DNA from: Haematobacter massiliensis
GTDB taxonomy: Bacteria; Pseudomonadota; Alphaproteobacteria; Rhodobacterales; Rhodobacteraceae
Length of the DNA stretch: 64,000 bases
Assembly: GCF_000740795.1 (NCBI RefSeq)
Contig: NZ_JGYG01000015.1
Span: 1-64,000, forward strand
Reading direction: 5' to 3'
Numbering within the stretch: position 1 is the first letter of the stretch; each line of letters opens with the position of its first letter. The notes under the pieces were generated by a model that did not search any database, was not told where the DNA came from, and saw only the letters and a program-made list of their open reading frames with translations. Below, in pieces: positions 7,092 through 14,268 of this stretch. The position numbers and the translations under genes are program-made.

Positions 7092-7147
7092 CACCCGACC
7101 CTGACCGCAGCTTCCTGCGAAACCGGCGGTCCTTGTCGGTTGGCGGG

Positions 7148-7176
7148 TCTATAAAAGGACTCGCGAAGGTGTTCAA
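7148..7176 (-). promoter_or_regulatory. Sigma70-like promoter for tRNA-Val
   Basis: On the minus strand, TTGAAC (7171-7176) and TATAGA (7148-7153) are separated by exactly 17 bases, about 50 bases before the tRNA 5' end. Each hexamer matches consensus in four of six positions. Confidence 0.6.
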
Positions 7177-7230
7177 GGGCTTTTGGAGAGAACCTTCATC
7201 GCACTATATTCGTTTTCGATGGAGATCGCG

Positions 7231-8103
7231 ATGAGCCCTGCCCCCTATACTCTGACGGAGCCTTCCACGCAGACCACGCCGGTTGTGTTTTCCTCGCCCC
7301 ACAGCGGAAGACACTATCCGGATGCATTCCTGAACGCATCTCTGCTCGATGCGCGCGCGATCCGGTCATCCGAGGATGCTTTCGTCGAAGAACTTTGGTC
7401 CTGCGCCCCTTTGCACGGGGCGCCGCTCATCGCAGCGACCATGCCGCGCGCCTTCATCGACCTCAACCGCAACTGCGACGAACTCGACCCCGCCGTGATC
7501 GAAGGGGTGCGCCATGTCGCGCACAATCCTCGTATCTCGTCGGGTCTGGGGGTGATTCCCCGGGTGGTTGCCGGCGGGCGGGCCATCGTTTCCGGCAAGA
7601 TGCCGCGGAGCGCTGCGGAGGAGCGTATCGAGCTTTGGTGGCGTCCCTATCACGCCCGCCTCGGGCAACTGGTGGAGGGGACGATCGCCCGCTTCGGCAC
7701 CGCGCTGGTGATCGACTGCCATTCCATGCCTCGGGAAGCGGTGGAGAATCACTTTTCCGCCGCAGGGCGCCGCCCCGATGTGGTGCTGGGCGACAGGTTC
7801 GGATCGAGCGCCGACGGGCGACTGGTCGAAATGGTCGAATCGCTGCTGGCGGCAGAAGGGCTTCGGGTGCTTCGCAACATGCCTTTCGCGGGAGCCTATA
7901 TCACCCAGACCTACGGCAACCCGACACGCAATCGCCACGTGATCCAGATCGAGGTGGATCGCGGCTTGTACATGAACGAACGCACCCTTCGGAAAAGCGA
8001 TGATTATCCGGCTTTTCAGATGCTGATCGACAGGGTGGCCGCCGGAATCGCGGCAGGCGCCAGCGACTTTGCTGGGGGCGAGCGGCGCCACGCCGCAGAA
8101 TAG
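7231..8103 (+). CDS. N-formylglutamate amidohydrolase family protein
   Basis: A 290-residue member of the N-formylglutamate amidohydrolase (HutG-type) family, which hydrolyses N-formyl-L-glutamate to formate and glutamate at the end of one histidine-degradation route. Seen are FSSPHSGRHYP near the N-terminus (His of the metal site), AFIDLNRNCDELD, LVIDCHSMP and the terminal QIEVDRGLYMNE block. No other hut genes lie nearby, so the substrate may differ in this organism. The ATG at 7231 is chosen because GGAG precedes it by 6 bases; an ATG at 7219 and a TTG at 7183 are alternatives. Confidence 0.85.
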   Translation: MSPAPYTLTEPSTQTTPVVFSSPHSGRHYPDAFLNASLLDARAIRSSEDAFVEELWSCAPLHGAPLIAATMPRAFIDLNRNCDELDPAVIEGVRHVAHNPRISSGLGVIPRVVAGGRAIVSGKMPRSAAEERIELWWRPYHARLGQLVEGTIARFGTALVIDCHSMPREAVENHFSAAGRRPDVVLGDRFGSSADGRLVEMVESLLAAEGLRVLRNMPFAGAYITQTYGNPTRNRHVIQIEVDRGLYMNERTLRKSDDYPAFQMLIDRVAAGIAAGASDFAGGERRHAAE

Positions 8104-8121
8104 CCAGACAGGAACACAGTC

Positions 8122-8697
8122 ATGCCATCTCATCGCCGTGCCCCCGGGGCCAGCGCTTCCCGCCGTTTCGGCAGAAGGATTGCGGGGCTGGCGTTGCTCG
8201 CAGCGGCCGCCTGCGCGCCCGCGAGACCCGACCCTGCGACTCTCTCGGCCCGTTATGAACGTATGCCGATCTTTCGGCTCTGGGAGGTCCAGAGAGAGCC
8301 GCCGTCCGAGACCGATCTGATGATGGTGGAAGCCGAGTTGGGTGTGCGCGGGCAGATGCGCTTCGGAGGCCGGCACCTTGGCAACATATCCGCAAGCGCG
8401 GTGGGCAAGTCCCGCTTCCCCCGCCCCGCCGAACCGGGACTGAAGCGCAGTTGCCGGGAGTTCGACTCTGCCGCCGCGGCACAACGGGTCTTTCTGGCGG
8501 CGGGCGGACCGGAAAGCGACAGCTATGGGCTGGACCCTGACGGAGATGGCTTCGCCTGCGCATGGGGCGAGACCCTGCGGCAGAACCGCGACAACGCCGG
8601 GACAGGGGCACGCCGGTATGAGCGGAACGAAAACGGCTATTGCTATTACATGTCAGGCAAAGACCGCATCTATGTGAGCCGGATGTTCTGTGCGTGA
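8122..8697 (+). CDS. Excalibur-like lipoprotein
   Basis: A 191-residue envelope protein. A basic N-terminus is followed by a hydrophobic segment and the lipobox-like LALLAAAAC (Cys about 32), suggesting a lipoprotein. Near the C-terminus, CREFDSAAAAQRVFLAAGG and YGLDPDGDGFACAWG match the excalibur pattern, a DxDxDGxxC calcium-binding motif with two conserved Cys. The last third holds further Cys and aromatic residues. It lies 18 bp after the formylglutamate gene on the same strand. The biological role is unknown; location at the cell surface or periplasm is inferred. Confidence 0.75.
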   Translation: MPSHRRAPGASASRRFGRRIAGLALLAAAACAPARPDPATLSARYERMPIFRLWEVQREPPSETDLMMVEAELGVRGQMRFGGRHLGNISASAVGKSRFPRPAEPGLKRSCREFDSAAAAQRVFLAAGGPESDSYGLDPDGDGFACAWGETLRQNRDNAGTGARRYERNENGYCYYMSGKDRIYVSRMFCA

Positions 8698-8736
8698 CAG
8701 CGTGGGACATGACCGACCGTCGCCGACCGACCCTGG

Positions 8737-8830
8737 CTGACAGCCGTGCGCGCAAGGCGCGTGTTGAGCTAAGTCGGCGACACGCGCGGGGGATCAGCAC
8801 CCTGACAGCCGCGCGCGGCAAGGCGCGGGG
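8737..8830. repeat. Imperfect direct repeat in convergent intergenic region
   Basis: The string CTGACAGCCGTGCGCGCAAG at about 8737 recurs near 8802 as CTGACAGCCGCGCGCGGCAA, each followed by GGCGCG. The two copies are about 65 bp apart in the 199-bp gap between the converging lipoprotein and dinB genes. Confidence 0.5.
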
Positions 8831-8843
8831 GACGCCCCCCGCG
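8824..8843. terminator. GC-rich hairpin between convergent genes
   Basis: CGCGGGGG and CCCCCGCG form a perfect 8-bp stem with a 4-base loop. No T-run follows in either direction, so intrinsic termination is only possible, not shown. It lies between the stops of the lipoprotein and dinB genes. Confidence 0.4.
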
Positions 8844-8896
8844 ACCCCCGGCTTTGGCCATGCGCAGCCGACGGGATGCGCCGCACGCGCGGAAGG

Positions 8897-10150
8897 CTAG
8901 CGCAGCGCCCTGCCCCGGATGATCGCGTCCCGGCCGAACCGCGCCCGGATGCTGTCGGTCGCGCGCTCCGCCCGTTCGCGCCGCGCGGCGGTCGGATCAA
9001 AAAGATCGACCGTCAGATCGCCCTTGCCGGCAGGCATGAGATCGCTCAACCCGACACCCAGCAGGCGGAACGGCCCCGCATCCTTGACATGGGCCATCAG
9101 ATCAAGGGCCGTCCGGTAGATCTTGTCGGCAAGCTGCGTCGGCTCCCGAAGCGTCTCCCTCCGCGTGAGGATCGCATGGGTGTGACGCTTGAGCTTCAGC
9201 GTCACCGTGCGCCCTGACAGATCGCGTGCCTTGGTCCGGTCGGAAACCTGCTCTGCCAAGCGCCACAGATGCCCCTCCAGCAGGTCACGGTCAGAGATGT
9301 CCTCGAAGAACGTCGTCTCCCGCGAGATCGACTTGACCGGGGCATGCGGTGTGACGGGGCGGTGATCCTCCCCACGGGCCAGATGCCACAGCCGATCGCC
9401 CGAATGGCCGAACCGGCGGGACAGGTCCTCCCGGCTCCAGCGGCGCAGGTCTGCGAATGTGCGGATACCGACGCCCGCCAGCGCCTCCTGAAACGTGGGG
9501 CCCACCCCCCAGATGAGCTGGATCGGCCTGTCGGCGAGGAAGTCCATCGTCTCGGCCCTGCCGATCACGGAGAACCCCCGCGGCTTGTCCAGGTCCGAGG
9601 CGATCTTGGCGAGGAACTTGTTGTGCGACAGGCCGATGGAGCCGGTCAGGCCAAGCTCCCCCTCCATTCGCCGCACGAGCCGCGCCAGCATCACCGCTGG
9701 CGGCGCGTGGTGCAGCCGCTCCGTCCCGGTGAGGTCTATGAACGCCTCGTCCAGCGACAGGGGCTGCACGGCGGGGGACAGTTCCTCCATCATCGCGCGG
9801 ATTTTGCGGGAGACGTCGACATAGACCTGCATCCGGGGCTTGATGACCACCGCGTCGGGGCAGAGCTTCAGCGCCCGGAACATCGGCATGGCCGACCGCA
9901 CGCCCTGAATGCGTGCGATGTAACAGCAGGTGGAGACAACTCCCCTGTGACCGCCGCCGACAATCACCGGACGGTCGGCAAGGCTGGGATCGTCCCGCTT
10001 CTCCACGCTTGCATAGAACGCGTCACAATCCATATGCGCGACGGAGAGTGTGAAGAGTTCAGGATGCGACAGCACACGCGCGCTCCGGCAGGCCGGACAT
10101 CTCCGGCCCGCGTCGAAAGGCGTAAGGCAATCGCGGCATAATGCGGGCAT
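8897..10150 (-). CDS. dinB: DNA polymerase IV with N-terminal zinc ribbon
   Basis: A 417-residue Y-family translesion polymerase. Residues about 36-50 contain the first catalytic aspartate (HMDCDAFYASVE, Asp41), and SLDEAFIDL carries the second acidic pair (Asp134-Glu135). Fingers, thumb and little-finger domains follow at normal lengths. The first ~30 residues are an added CxxC-x9-CxxC segment (Cys5, 8, 18, 21), probably a zinc ribbon, seen in some alphaproteobacterial DinB. The start ATG at 10150 has AGGAGG upstream. No LexA-like site was identified by eye. Confidence 0.93.
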   Translation of the reverse strand: MPALCRDCLTPFDAGRRCPACRSARVLSHPELFTLSVAHMDCDAFYASVEKRDDPSLADRPVIVGGGHRGVVSTCCYIARIQGVRSAMPMFRALKLCPDAVVIKPRMQVYVDVSRKIRAMMEELSPAVQPLSLDEAFIDLTGTERLHHAPPAVMLARLVRRMEGELGLTGSIGLSHNKFLAKIASDLDKPRGFSVIGRAETMDFLADRPIQLIWGVGPTFQEALAGVGIRTFADLRRWSREDLSRRFGHSGDRLWHLARGEDHRPVTPHAPVKSISRETTFFEDISDRDLLEGHLWRLAEQVSDRTKARDLSGRTVTLKLKRHTHAILTRRETLREPTQLADKIYRTALDLMAHVKDAGPFRLLGVGLSDLMPAGKGDLTVDLFDPTAARRERAERATDSIRARFGRDAIIRGRALR

Positions 10151-10314
10151 CCTTGGGCCTCCTGCGCCATTATCGCGCGGGCGCTCGGCGATGGATAGCC
10201 CCATCGCGTGCCGACGGACTGCTCCGGCGTCACATCCACGGTCTGGCAGGTCTTCGCCCCCTTGCCGCGGACTCCGATTGCGGCAACTCTCTGCACAAGA
10301 AAGCGGAGGGCGGG

Positions 10315-11196
10315 ATGTTTCTTGAAAGGCTGAGCGGTAGTGAGCTGGTGATGATCGGCATCGCCCTGTTCGTCATCCTGTGCATCTTCCTTGGTGTAAG
10401 GATCGTGCCTCAGTCAGAGAAATACGTCGTGGAGCGGTTCGGGCGACTCCATGCCGTGCTCGGACCGGGGATCAACCTGATCGTGCCTTTCCTTGACCGT
10501 GTGGCCCATAAAATCTCCGTGCTGGAGCGGCAGCTTCCCGTGGCGCGGCAGGATGCGATCACCGCTGACAACGTCCTCCTTCAGGTCGAAACCAGCGTGT
10601 TCTATCGCATTATCGAGCCGGAAAAGACCGTCTATCGCATTCGGGATGTGGATGCCGCCATCGCCACCACCGTGGCCGGGATCGTCCGGGCGGAGATCGG
10701 CACGATGGAACTGGACGAGGTGCAGTCGAATCGTGCCCGCCTGATCGAGAAAATCCGCGAGTCGCTGGCGAATATCGTGGACGACTGGGGCATTGAGGTG
10801 ACGCGGGCAGAGATACTCGACGTCAATCTCGACGAAGCCACGCGCGCCGCCATGCTCCAGCAACTCAATGCCGAACGTGCGCGCCGCGCGCAGGTGACCG
10901 AGGCGGAGGGCCGGAAACGCGCGGTGGAGCTTGCGGCGGATGCCGATCTCTATGCGGCGGAGCAGCAGGCGAAGGCGCGCCGGATCAGTGCCGATGCGGA
11001 GGCTTATGCGACGGAGGTCGTGGCCCGCGCCATTGCCGACAACGGGCTGGAGGCCGCGCAGTACCAGGTCGCCCTGAAACAGGTGGAGGCGCTGGCCGTG
11101 ATGGCCAAGGGTGAGGGAAACCAGACGGTCGTCCTGCCTGCCGATGCGGTGGAGGCCTTTGCCAACGCCTTCCGCATGCTGAAGGGGCGTGGGTAA
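10315..11196 (+). CDS. SPFH/Band 7 membrane protein (QmcA/paraslipin type)
   Basis: A 293-residue SPFH-domain protein. One N-terminal membrane helix (about 12-30, VMIGIALFVILCIFLGVRIV) is followed by the prohibitin-like domain, with VPQSEKYVVERFGRLH, the GPGINLIVPFLDRV block and a coiled-coil helix rich in Ala/Arg/Glu (about 195-255). Such proteins build large ring assemblies in the inner membrane and often partner FtsH or NfeD proteins. The next gene encodes an NfeD protein two bases downstream, the classic pairing of QmcA with YbbJ. GGAGGG precedes the ATG at 10315. Confidence 0.92.
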   Translation: MFLERLSGSELVMIGIALFVILCIFLGVRIVPQSEKYVVERFGRLHAVLGPGINLIVPFLDRVAHKISVLERQLPVARQDAITADNVLLQVETSVFYRIIEPEKTVYRIRDVDAAIATTVAGIVRAEIGTMELDEVQSNRARLIEKIRESLANIVDDWGIEVTRAEILDVNLDEATRAAMLQQLNAERARRAQVTEAEGRKRAVELAADADLYAAEQQAKARRISADAEAYATEVVARAIADNGLEAAQYQVALKQVEALAVMAKGEGNQTVVLPADAVEAFANAFRMLKGRG

Positions 11197-11197
11197 C

Positions 11198-11458
11198 GTG
11201 GCCTGGTGGGTCTGGATGATCGGAGCAATCGTGCTGGCGGGGGTGGAGGTACTGATCCCCGGATGGGTCTTTCTCGGCTTCGCCATCGGGGGCATGGTGA
11301 CGGGGCTGGCCCTTCTGCTCTTCCCCTCGCTCGGGGGAACGGCGATAGTCTGGCTGCTTTTCGCGCTCCTGTCCCTTGCCGGCTGGCTGCTGCTCCGGCG
11401 GATCTTCGGGCGGCGGAGCGAGGTGAAAATCTGGAAGCGGGACATCAATGACAACTGA
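11198..11458 (+). CDS. NfeD-family short membrane protein
   Basis: An 86-residue integral membrane protein with two to three helices (WWVWMIGAIVLAGVEVLIPG, a Gly-rich second helix, and an aromatic third helix) and a short basic tail ending VKIWKRDINDN. This is the membrane half of NfeD proteins; the C-terminal OB-fold of E. coli YbbJ is absent. It is the usual partner of the SPFH protein encoded just upstream. A GTG at 11198 is preferred over a GTG at 11189 for ribosome-site spacing. It overlaps the next gene by 11 bases. Confidence 0.85.
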   Translation: MAWWVWMIGAIVLAGVEVLIPGWVFLGFAIGGMVTGLALLLFPSLGGTAIVWLLFALLSLAGWLLLRRIFGRRSEVKIWKRDINDN

Positions 11459-11969
11459 ATTCGCCATCCGCCCCGAGCGACCCGACGACGTGGATGCCAT
11501 CGACCGCCTGATTATCGCCGCCTTCGCAGGGGAACCGCATAGCGAGGGGAACGAGGCGCGGATCGTGCACGACCTGCGGAACGACGGGGTCCTCCTCTCC
11601 TCGCTCGTGGCGGAGGACCAGACCCCGGAGGCGGGCGGCGCCATCATCGGACACCTGGTGTTTTCCCCGGTGACCATGGCCAACGGCTCCGTCTGGCTGG
11701 GCCTTGGCCCCATCTCGGTCCGCCCCGACCTGCAGCGCAAGGGCATAGGCACGGCGCTGATCCGCGCAGCCTTCGCCCGTCTGGATGAGGATGCGGCGGG
11801 CTATGTCGTGGTGGGAGATGCGGAGTACTATGGCCGCTTCGGCTTCGTCGCGGCCCCGCAGGTGACGGTTCCGGGCATCCCGCCCGAACATGTCCTCGTC
11901 CGCGCGATATGGACGCCGCCGCCCAAGGGCAAGGCGCTTTATCACCCGGCCTTCGGCCTTCCCGCATGA
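11448..11969 (+). CDS. GNAT-family N-acetyltransferase (YhbS-like)
   Basis: A 173-residue GNAT protein. The acetyl-CoA-binding signature is in GPISVRPDLQRKGIGTALIR (R/QxxGxG/A pattern), preceded by a beta-strand SVWLGLGP and followed by VVVGDAEYYGRFGF, which is typical of the YhbS subgroup. The substrate cannot be told from sequence. It starts inside the NfeD gene and is followed 7 bases later by a Nudix gene, so it is the third gene of a probable four-gene transcription unit. Confidence 0.85.
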   Translation: MTTEFAIRPERPDDVDAIDRLIIAAFAGEPHSEGNEARIVHDLRNDGVLLSSLVAEDQTPEAGGAIIGHLVFSPVTMANGSVWLGLGPISVRPDLQRKGIGTALIRAAFARLDEDAAGYVVVGDAEYYGRFGFVAAPQVTVPGIPPEHVLVRAIWTPPPKGKALYHPAFGLPA

Positions 11970-11976
11970 CAGGCCG

Positions 11977-12432
11977 ATGATCGGAAGCAAGGCGCTCCCC
12001 GCATTCGACGGCGCGAAAATCGCGCTGTTCCGGGGTGAAAGCCTGCTTGTCATGCTCAGGGATGACAGGCCCGATCTGTCATGGCCCGGCGCATGGGATC
12101 TTCCCGGCGGAGGTCGCGAGGGAAACGAGACGCCCGTGGCATGCGCGCTTCGGGAACTGGAGGAAGAGTTCGGCCTCCGCCTGCCGCCTGGGCGGCTTTT
12201 CTGGCACCGGATTTACCCGCGTCCGGGTCTGCTACCTGCGCATTTCTTTGCCGGAACGCTGAGTTCGGCGGAAGTGACGGCAATCCGGTTCGGCAATGAA
12301 GGTCAGGAATGGCGCCTGATGCCGGTTGCGGAGTTCGTGGCCCATCCGAAGGCCGTGCCGGTGCTCCGCTCCCGCGTTGCGGACTGCCTTGCCGCAGGGT
12401 TCAGGCCGGAGGCTGCGACAAGCGGTCAATGA
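11977..12432 (+). CDS. Nudix hydrolase
   Basis: A 151-residue Nudix protein. The box reads [20 protein letters not shown] followed by FGL, matching GX5EX7REUXEEXGU at about residues 47-69. Such enzymes hydrolyse nucleoside diphosphates linked to another moiety using Mg2+ held by the Glu residues. The substrate is not evident. Its last 32 bases overlap, on the opposite strand, the end of meaB. Confidence 0.88.
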   Translation: MIGSKALPAFDGAKIALFRGESLLVMLRDDRPDLSWPGAWDLPGGGREGNETPVACALRELEEEFGLRLPPGRLFWHRIYPRPGLLPAHFFAGTLSSAEVTAIRFGNEGQEWRLMPVAEFVAHPKAVPVLRSRVADCLAAGFRPEAATSGQ

Positions 12433-13432
12433 GGTCTCGGGCAGCACGGGCGGGCGCGGCGCGGCCCTCCGTCACCGCCTGCCCCAAAGCCAGCAACTCC
12501 GCCCGCACCGCAGGATCGGCGGAAAGGCGGGCGATGAGGCCGAGGCGCACCTCCTCCTCGAACCAGCGGCGAGCCTGCGCCGCGCGATGCTCGGCCCACC
12601 AGCCGGTCTCCTGTCGCCAGCGCGCCAGCGCTCCGATCTCCTCCCAGGCCTCCGCCAGCCCTGCCTGTTCCAGGGCAGAGACCGTCAATGCCTTGGGATA
12701 ACCCGGGGGATCCTGCGGGCGCTTGCGCAGCAGACGCAGGGCACCGGCATAATCCGCGCAGGTCCGCGTCGCCGCTGCCTTCAGGTCGCCATCCGCCTTG
12801 TTCACCAGGATAAGATCGGCGATCTCCATTATCCCGCGTTTCACGCCCTGAAGCTCATCTCCCCCCGCAGGCGCCAGCAGCAGGACGAAGATGTCGGTCA
12901 TCTCCGCCACCATCGTTTCCGACTGGCCGACGCCGACCGTCTCCACCAGGACCACATCGAACCCGGCAGCCTCGCAAAGCGTGACCGCCTCCCGGGTGCG
13001 GCGCGCCACACCGCCCAACTCGGAGCGGCTGGGAGAGGGACGGATGAAAGCGTTCGAGTCGCGGGACAGGAGTTCCATCCGCGTCTTGTCGCCCAGAATC
13101 GACCCGCCCGTCCGCGCAGAGGAGGGATCGACCGCCAGCACGGCGATCCGCTTGCCGTCCCCCGTCAGCCGCAGCCCGAAGCTCTCGATGAAGGTGGATT
13201 TGCCCACCCCCGGAGTGCCGGACAGGCCGAGGCGCAGCGCCTGCCGCCCGCTCCCCGTCAGCCGGTCGAGCAGATCCTCCGCCAGCAGGCGGTGATCGGC
13301 CCGCTGGCTCTCCACCAGCGTGATCGCGCGGGCCAGAGCGCGGCGATCGCCCGAGAGAACGCCTTGCGCGAGCATGCCGATTTCGCCCGCCCCGACGGGG
13401 CCGCGCCTTGCGGAAGTCGTCTGCACTGTCAT
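12401..13432 (-). CDS. meaB: MeaB/ArgK GTPase, methylmalonyl-CoA mutase chaperone
   Basis: A 343-residue SIMIBI-class G3E GTPase. The P-loop is GTPGVGKST (72-80), a Walker-B-like switch is in [12 protein letters not shown], and the base-recognition motif is VNKAD. Family members load adenosylcobalamin on methylmalonyl-CoA mutase and protect it from inactivation. The start ATG is at 13432. The mutase gene is not in this window, so this copy is separated from its client; ethylmalonyl-CoA mutase is another possible partner in Rhodobacterales. Confidence 0.93.
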   Translation of the reverse strand: MTVQTTSARRGPVGAGEIGMLAQGVLSGDRRALARAITLVESQRADHRLLAEDLLDRLTGSGRQALRLGLSGTPGVGKSTFIESFGLRLTGDGKRIAVLAVDPSSARTGGSILGDKTRMELLSRDSNAFIRPSPSRSELGGVARRTREAVTLCEAAGFDVVLVETVGVGQSETMVAEMTDIFVLLLAPAGGDELQGVKRGIMEIADLILVNKADGDLKAAATRTCADYAGALRLLRKRPQDPPGYPKALTVSALEQAGLAEAWEEIGALARWRQETGWWAEHRAAQARRWFEEEVRLGLIARLSADPAVRAELLALGQAVTEGRAAPARAARDLIDRLSQPPA

Positions 13433-13539
13433 CGCATCCCTTCGGCAGGTTTCGGCGGCTGGCCACATTTCCGGCTGCCGCGGGGATTACTTGCCCAAGG
13501 GTAGGGTTATATGTCCAGTCCGAACCGGAGAAACATGCC

Positions 13540-14268
13540 ATGCCCCTGCCCATCCGCACCGCACTCGCCGCCGTCCTTCTGGCCGCCCTCCCCCTTGCGT
13601 CAGCCAAGGCGCAACAGACGAGCAGCACCTTTGACCTGCGGATCCGGGGGATTCCCGCCGCGACGCTTTCCACGACAGGGCAGGACACAGCGAGCGGTTA
13701 TTCCGTTGCAGGGCGGCTTCAAAGCGCGGGGCTTGTCGGACTGTTTCGCACCATGCGCTACGATGCGCAGGTTCAGGGGACCATGAGCGGCGGGCGCTAC
13801 ACCCCCTCCCGCTACACGGAGGATGCCGATACCGGCAAGCGGAAGTCCCGCTCCGTCATGCGCTATCAGGGGGGCACGCCGCAGGTGGTGGAATATGATC
13901 CGCCCGAACGCGACCGTCGGAGGAATACCGTCGATCCCGCGAGCCAGGGCGGCACCATCGACCCCTTGACCGCCATCTGGATCGGCCTTCGCCCCACACC
14001 TGCGGCGGAAGTGTGCAAATACGACGGGTTCATGTTCGACGGCAAACGCCGGAGCCGTGTTACGCTGTCCAATCCGCGCGCGCAGGGGGATGCGATCCTT
14101 TGCACGGGGCGTTATGAGCGGGTGGCAGGATTCTCGGATCGGGAAATGGCGGAAAAGACCGTGTTCAACTTCACGATGACCTATGTCCCAGCCGGTCAGG
14201 GCATCATGCAGGTCTCGCAGATCAGCATGGACACGCTTTATGGCGCAGCGGTGCTGACGCGGCGCTGA
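13540..14268 (+). CDS. DUF3108 periplasmic protein
   Basis: A 242-residue exported protein. A signal peptide (about 1-24, ending ASAKAQQ) is followed by a beta-rich region typical of DUF3108 proteins: SSTFDLRIRGIPAATLS, then GLVGLFRTMRYDAQVQG and RYQGGTPQVVEYDPP, later DPLTAIW. The function of the family is not known; the fold is thought to be lipoprotein-carrier-like. Its stop codon overlaps the hrpB start in TGATG, so the two are co-translated. Expected in the periplasm. Confidence 0.8.
   Translation: MPLPIRTALAAVLLAALPLASAKAQQTSSTFDLRIRGIPAATLSTTGQDTASGYSVAGRLQSAGLVGLFRTMRYDAQVQGTMSGGRYTPSRYTEDADTGKRKSRSVMRYQGGTPQVVEYDPPERDRRRNTVDPASQGGTIDPLTAIWIGLRPTPAAEVCKYDGFMFDGKRRSRVTLSNPRAQGDAILCTGRYERVAGFSDREMAEKTVFNFTMTYVPAGQGIMQVSQISMDTLYGAAVLTRR

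Noticed and set aside
8824-8843. Confident rho-independent terminator
   Set aside because: Stem is strong but there is no T-run on either strand, so only a low-confidence hairpin is listed.
12401-12432. Nudix-meaB tail overlap as a regulatory antisense device
   Set aside because: A 32-bp convergent overlap is common in dense genomes; no other sign of regulation is visible.
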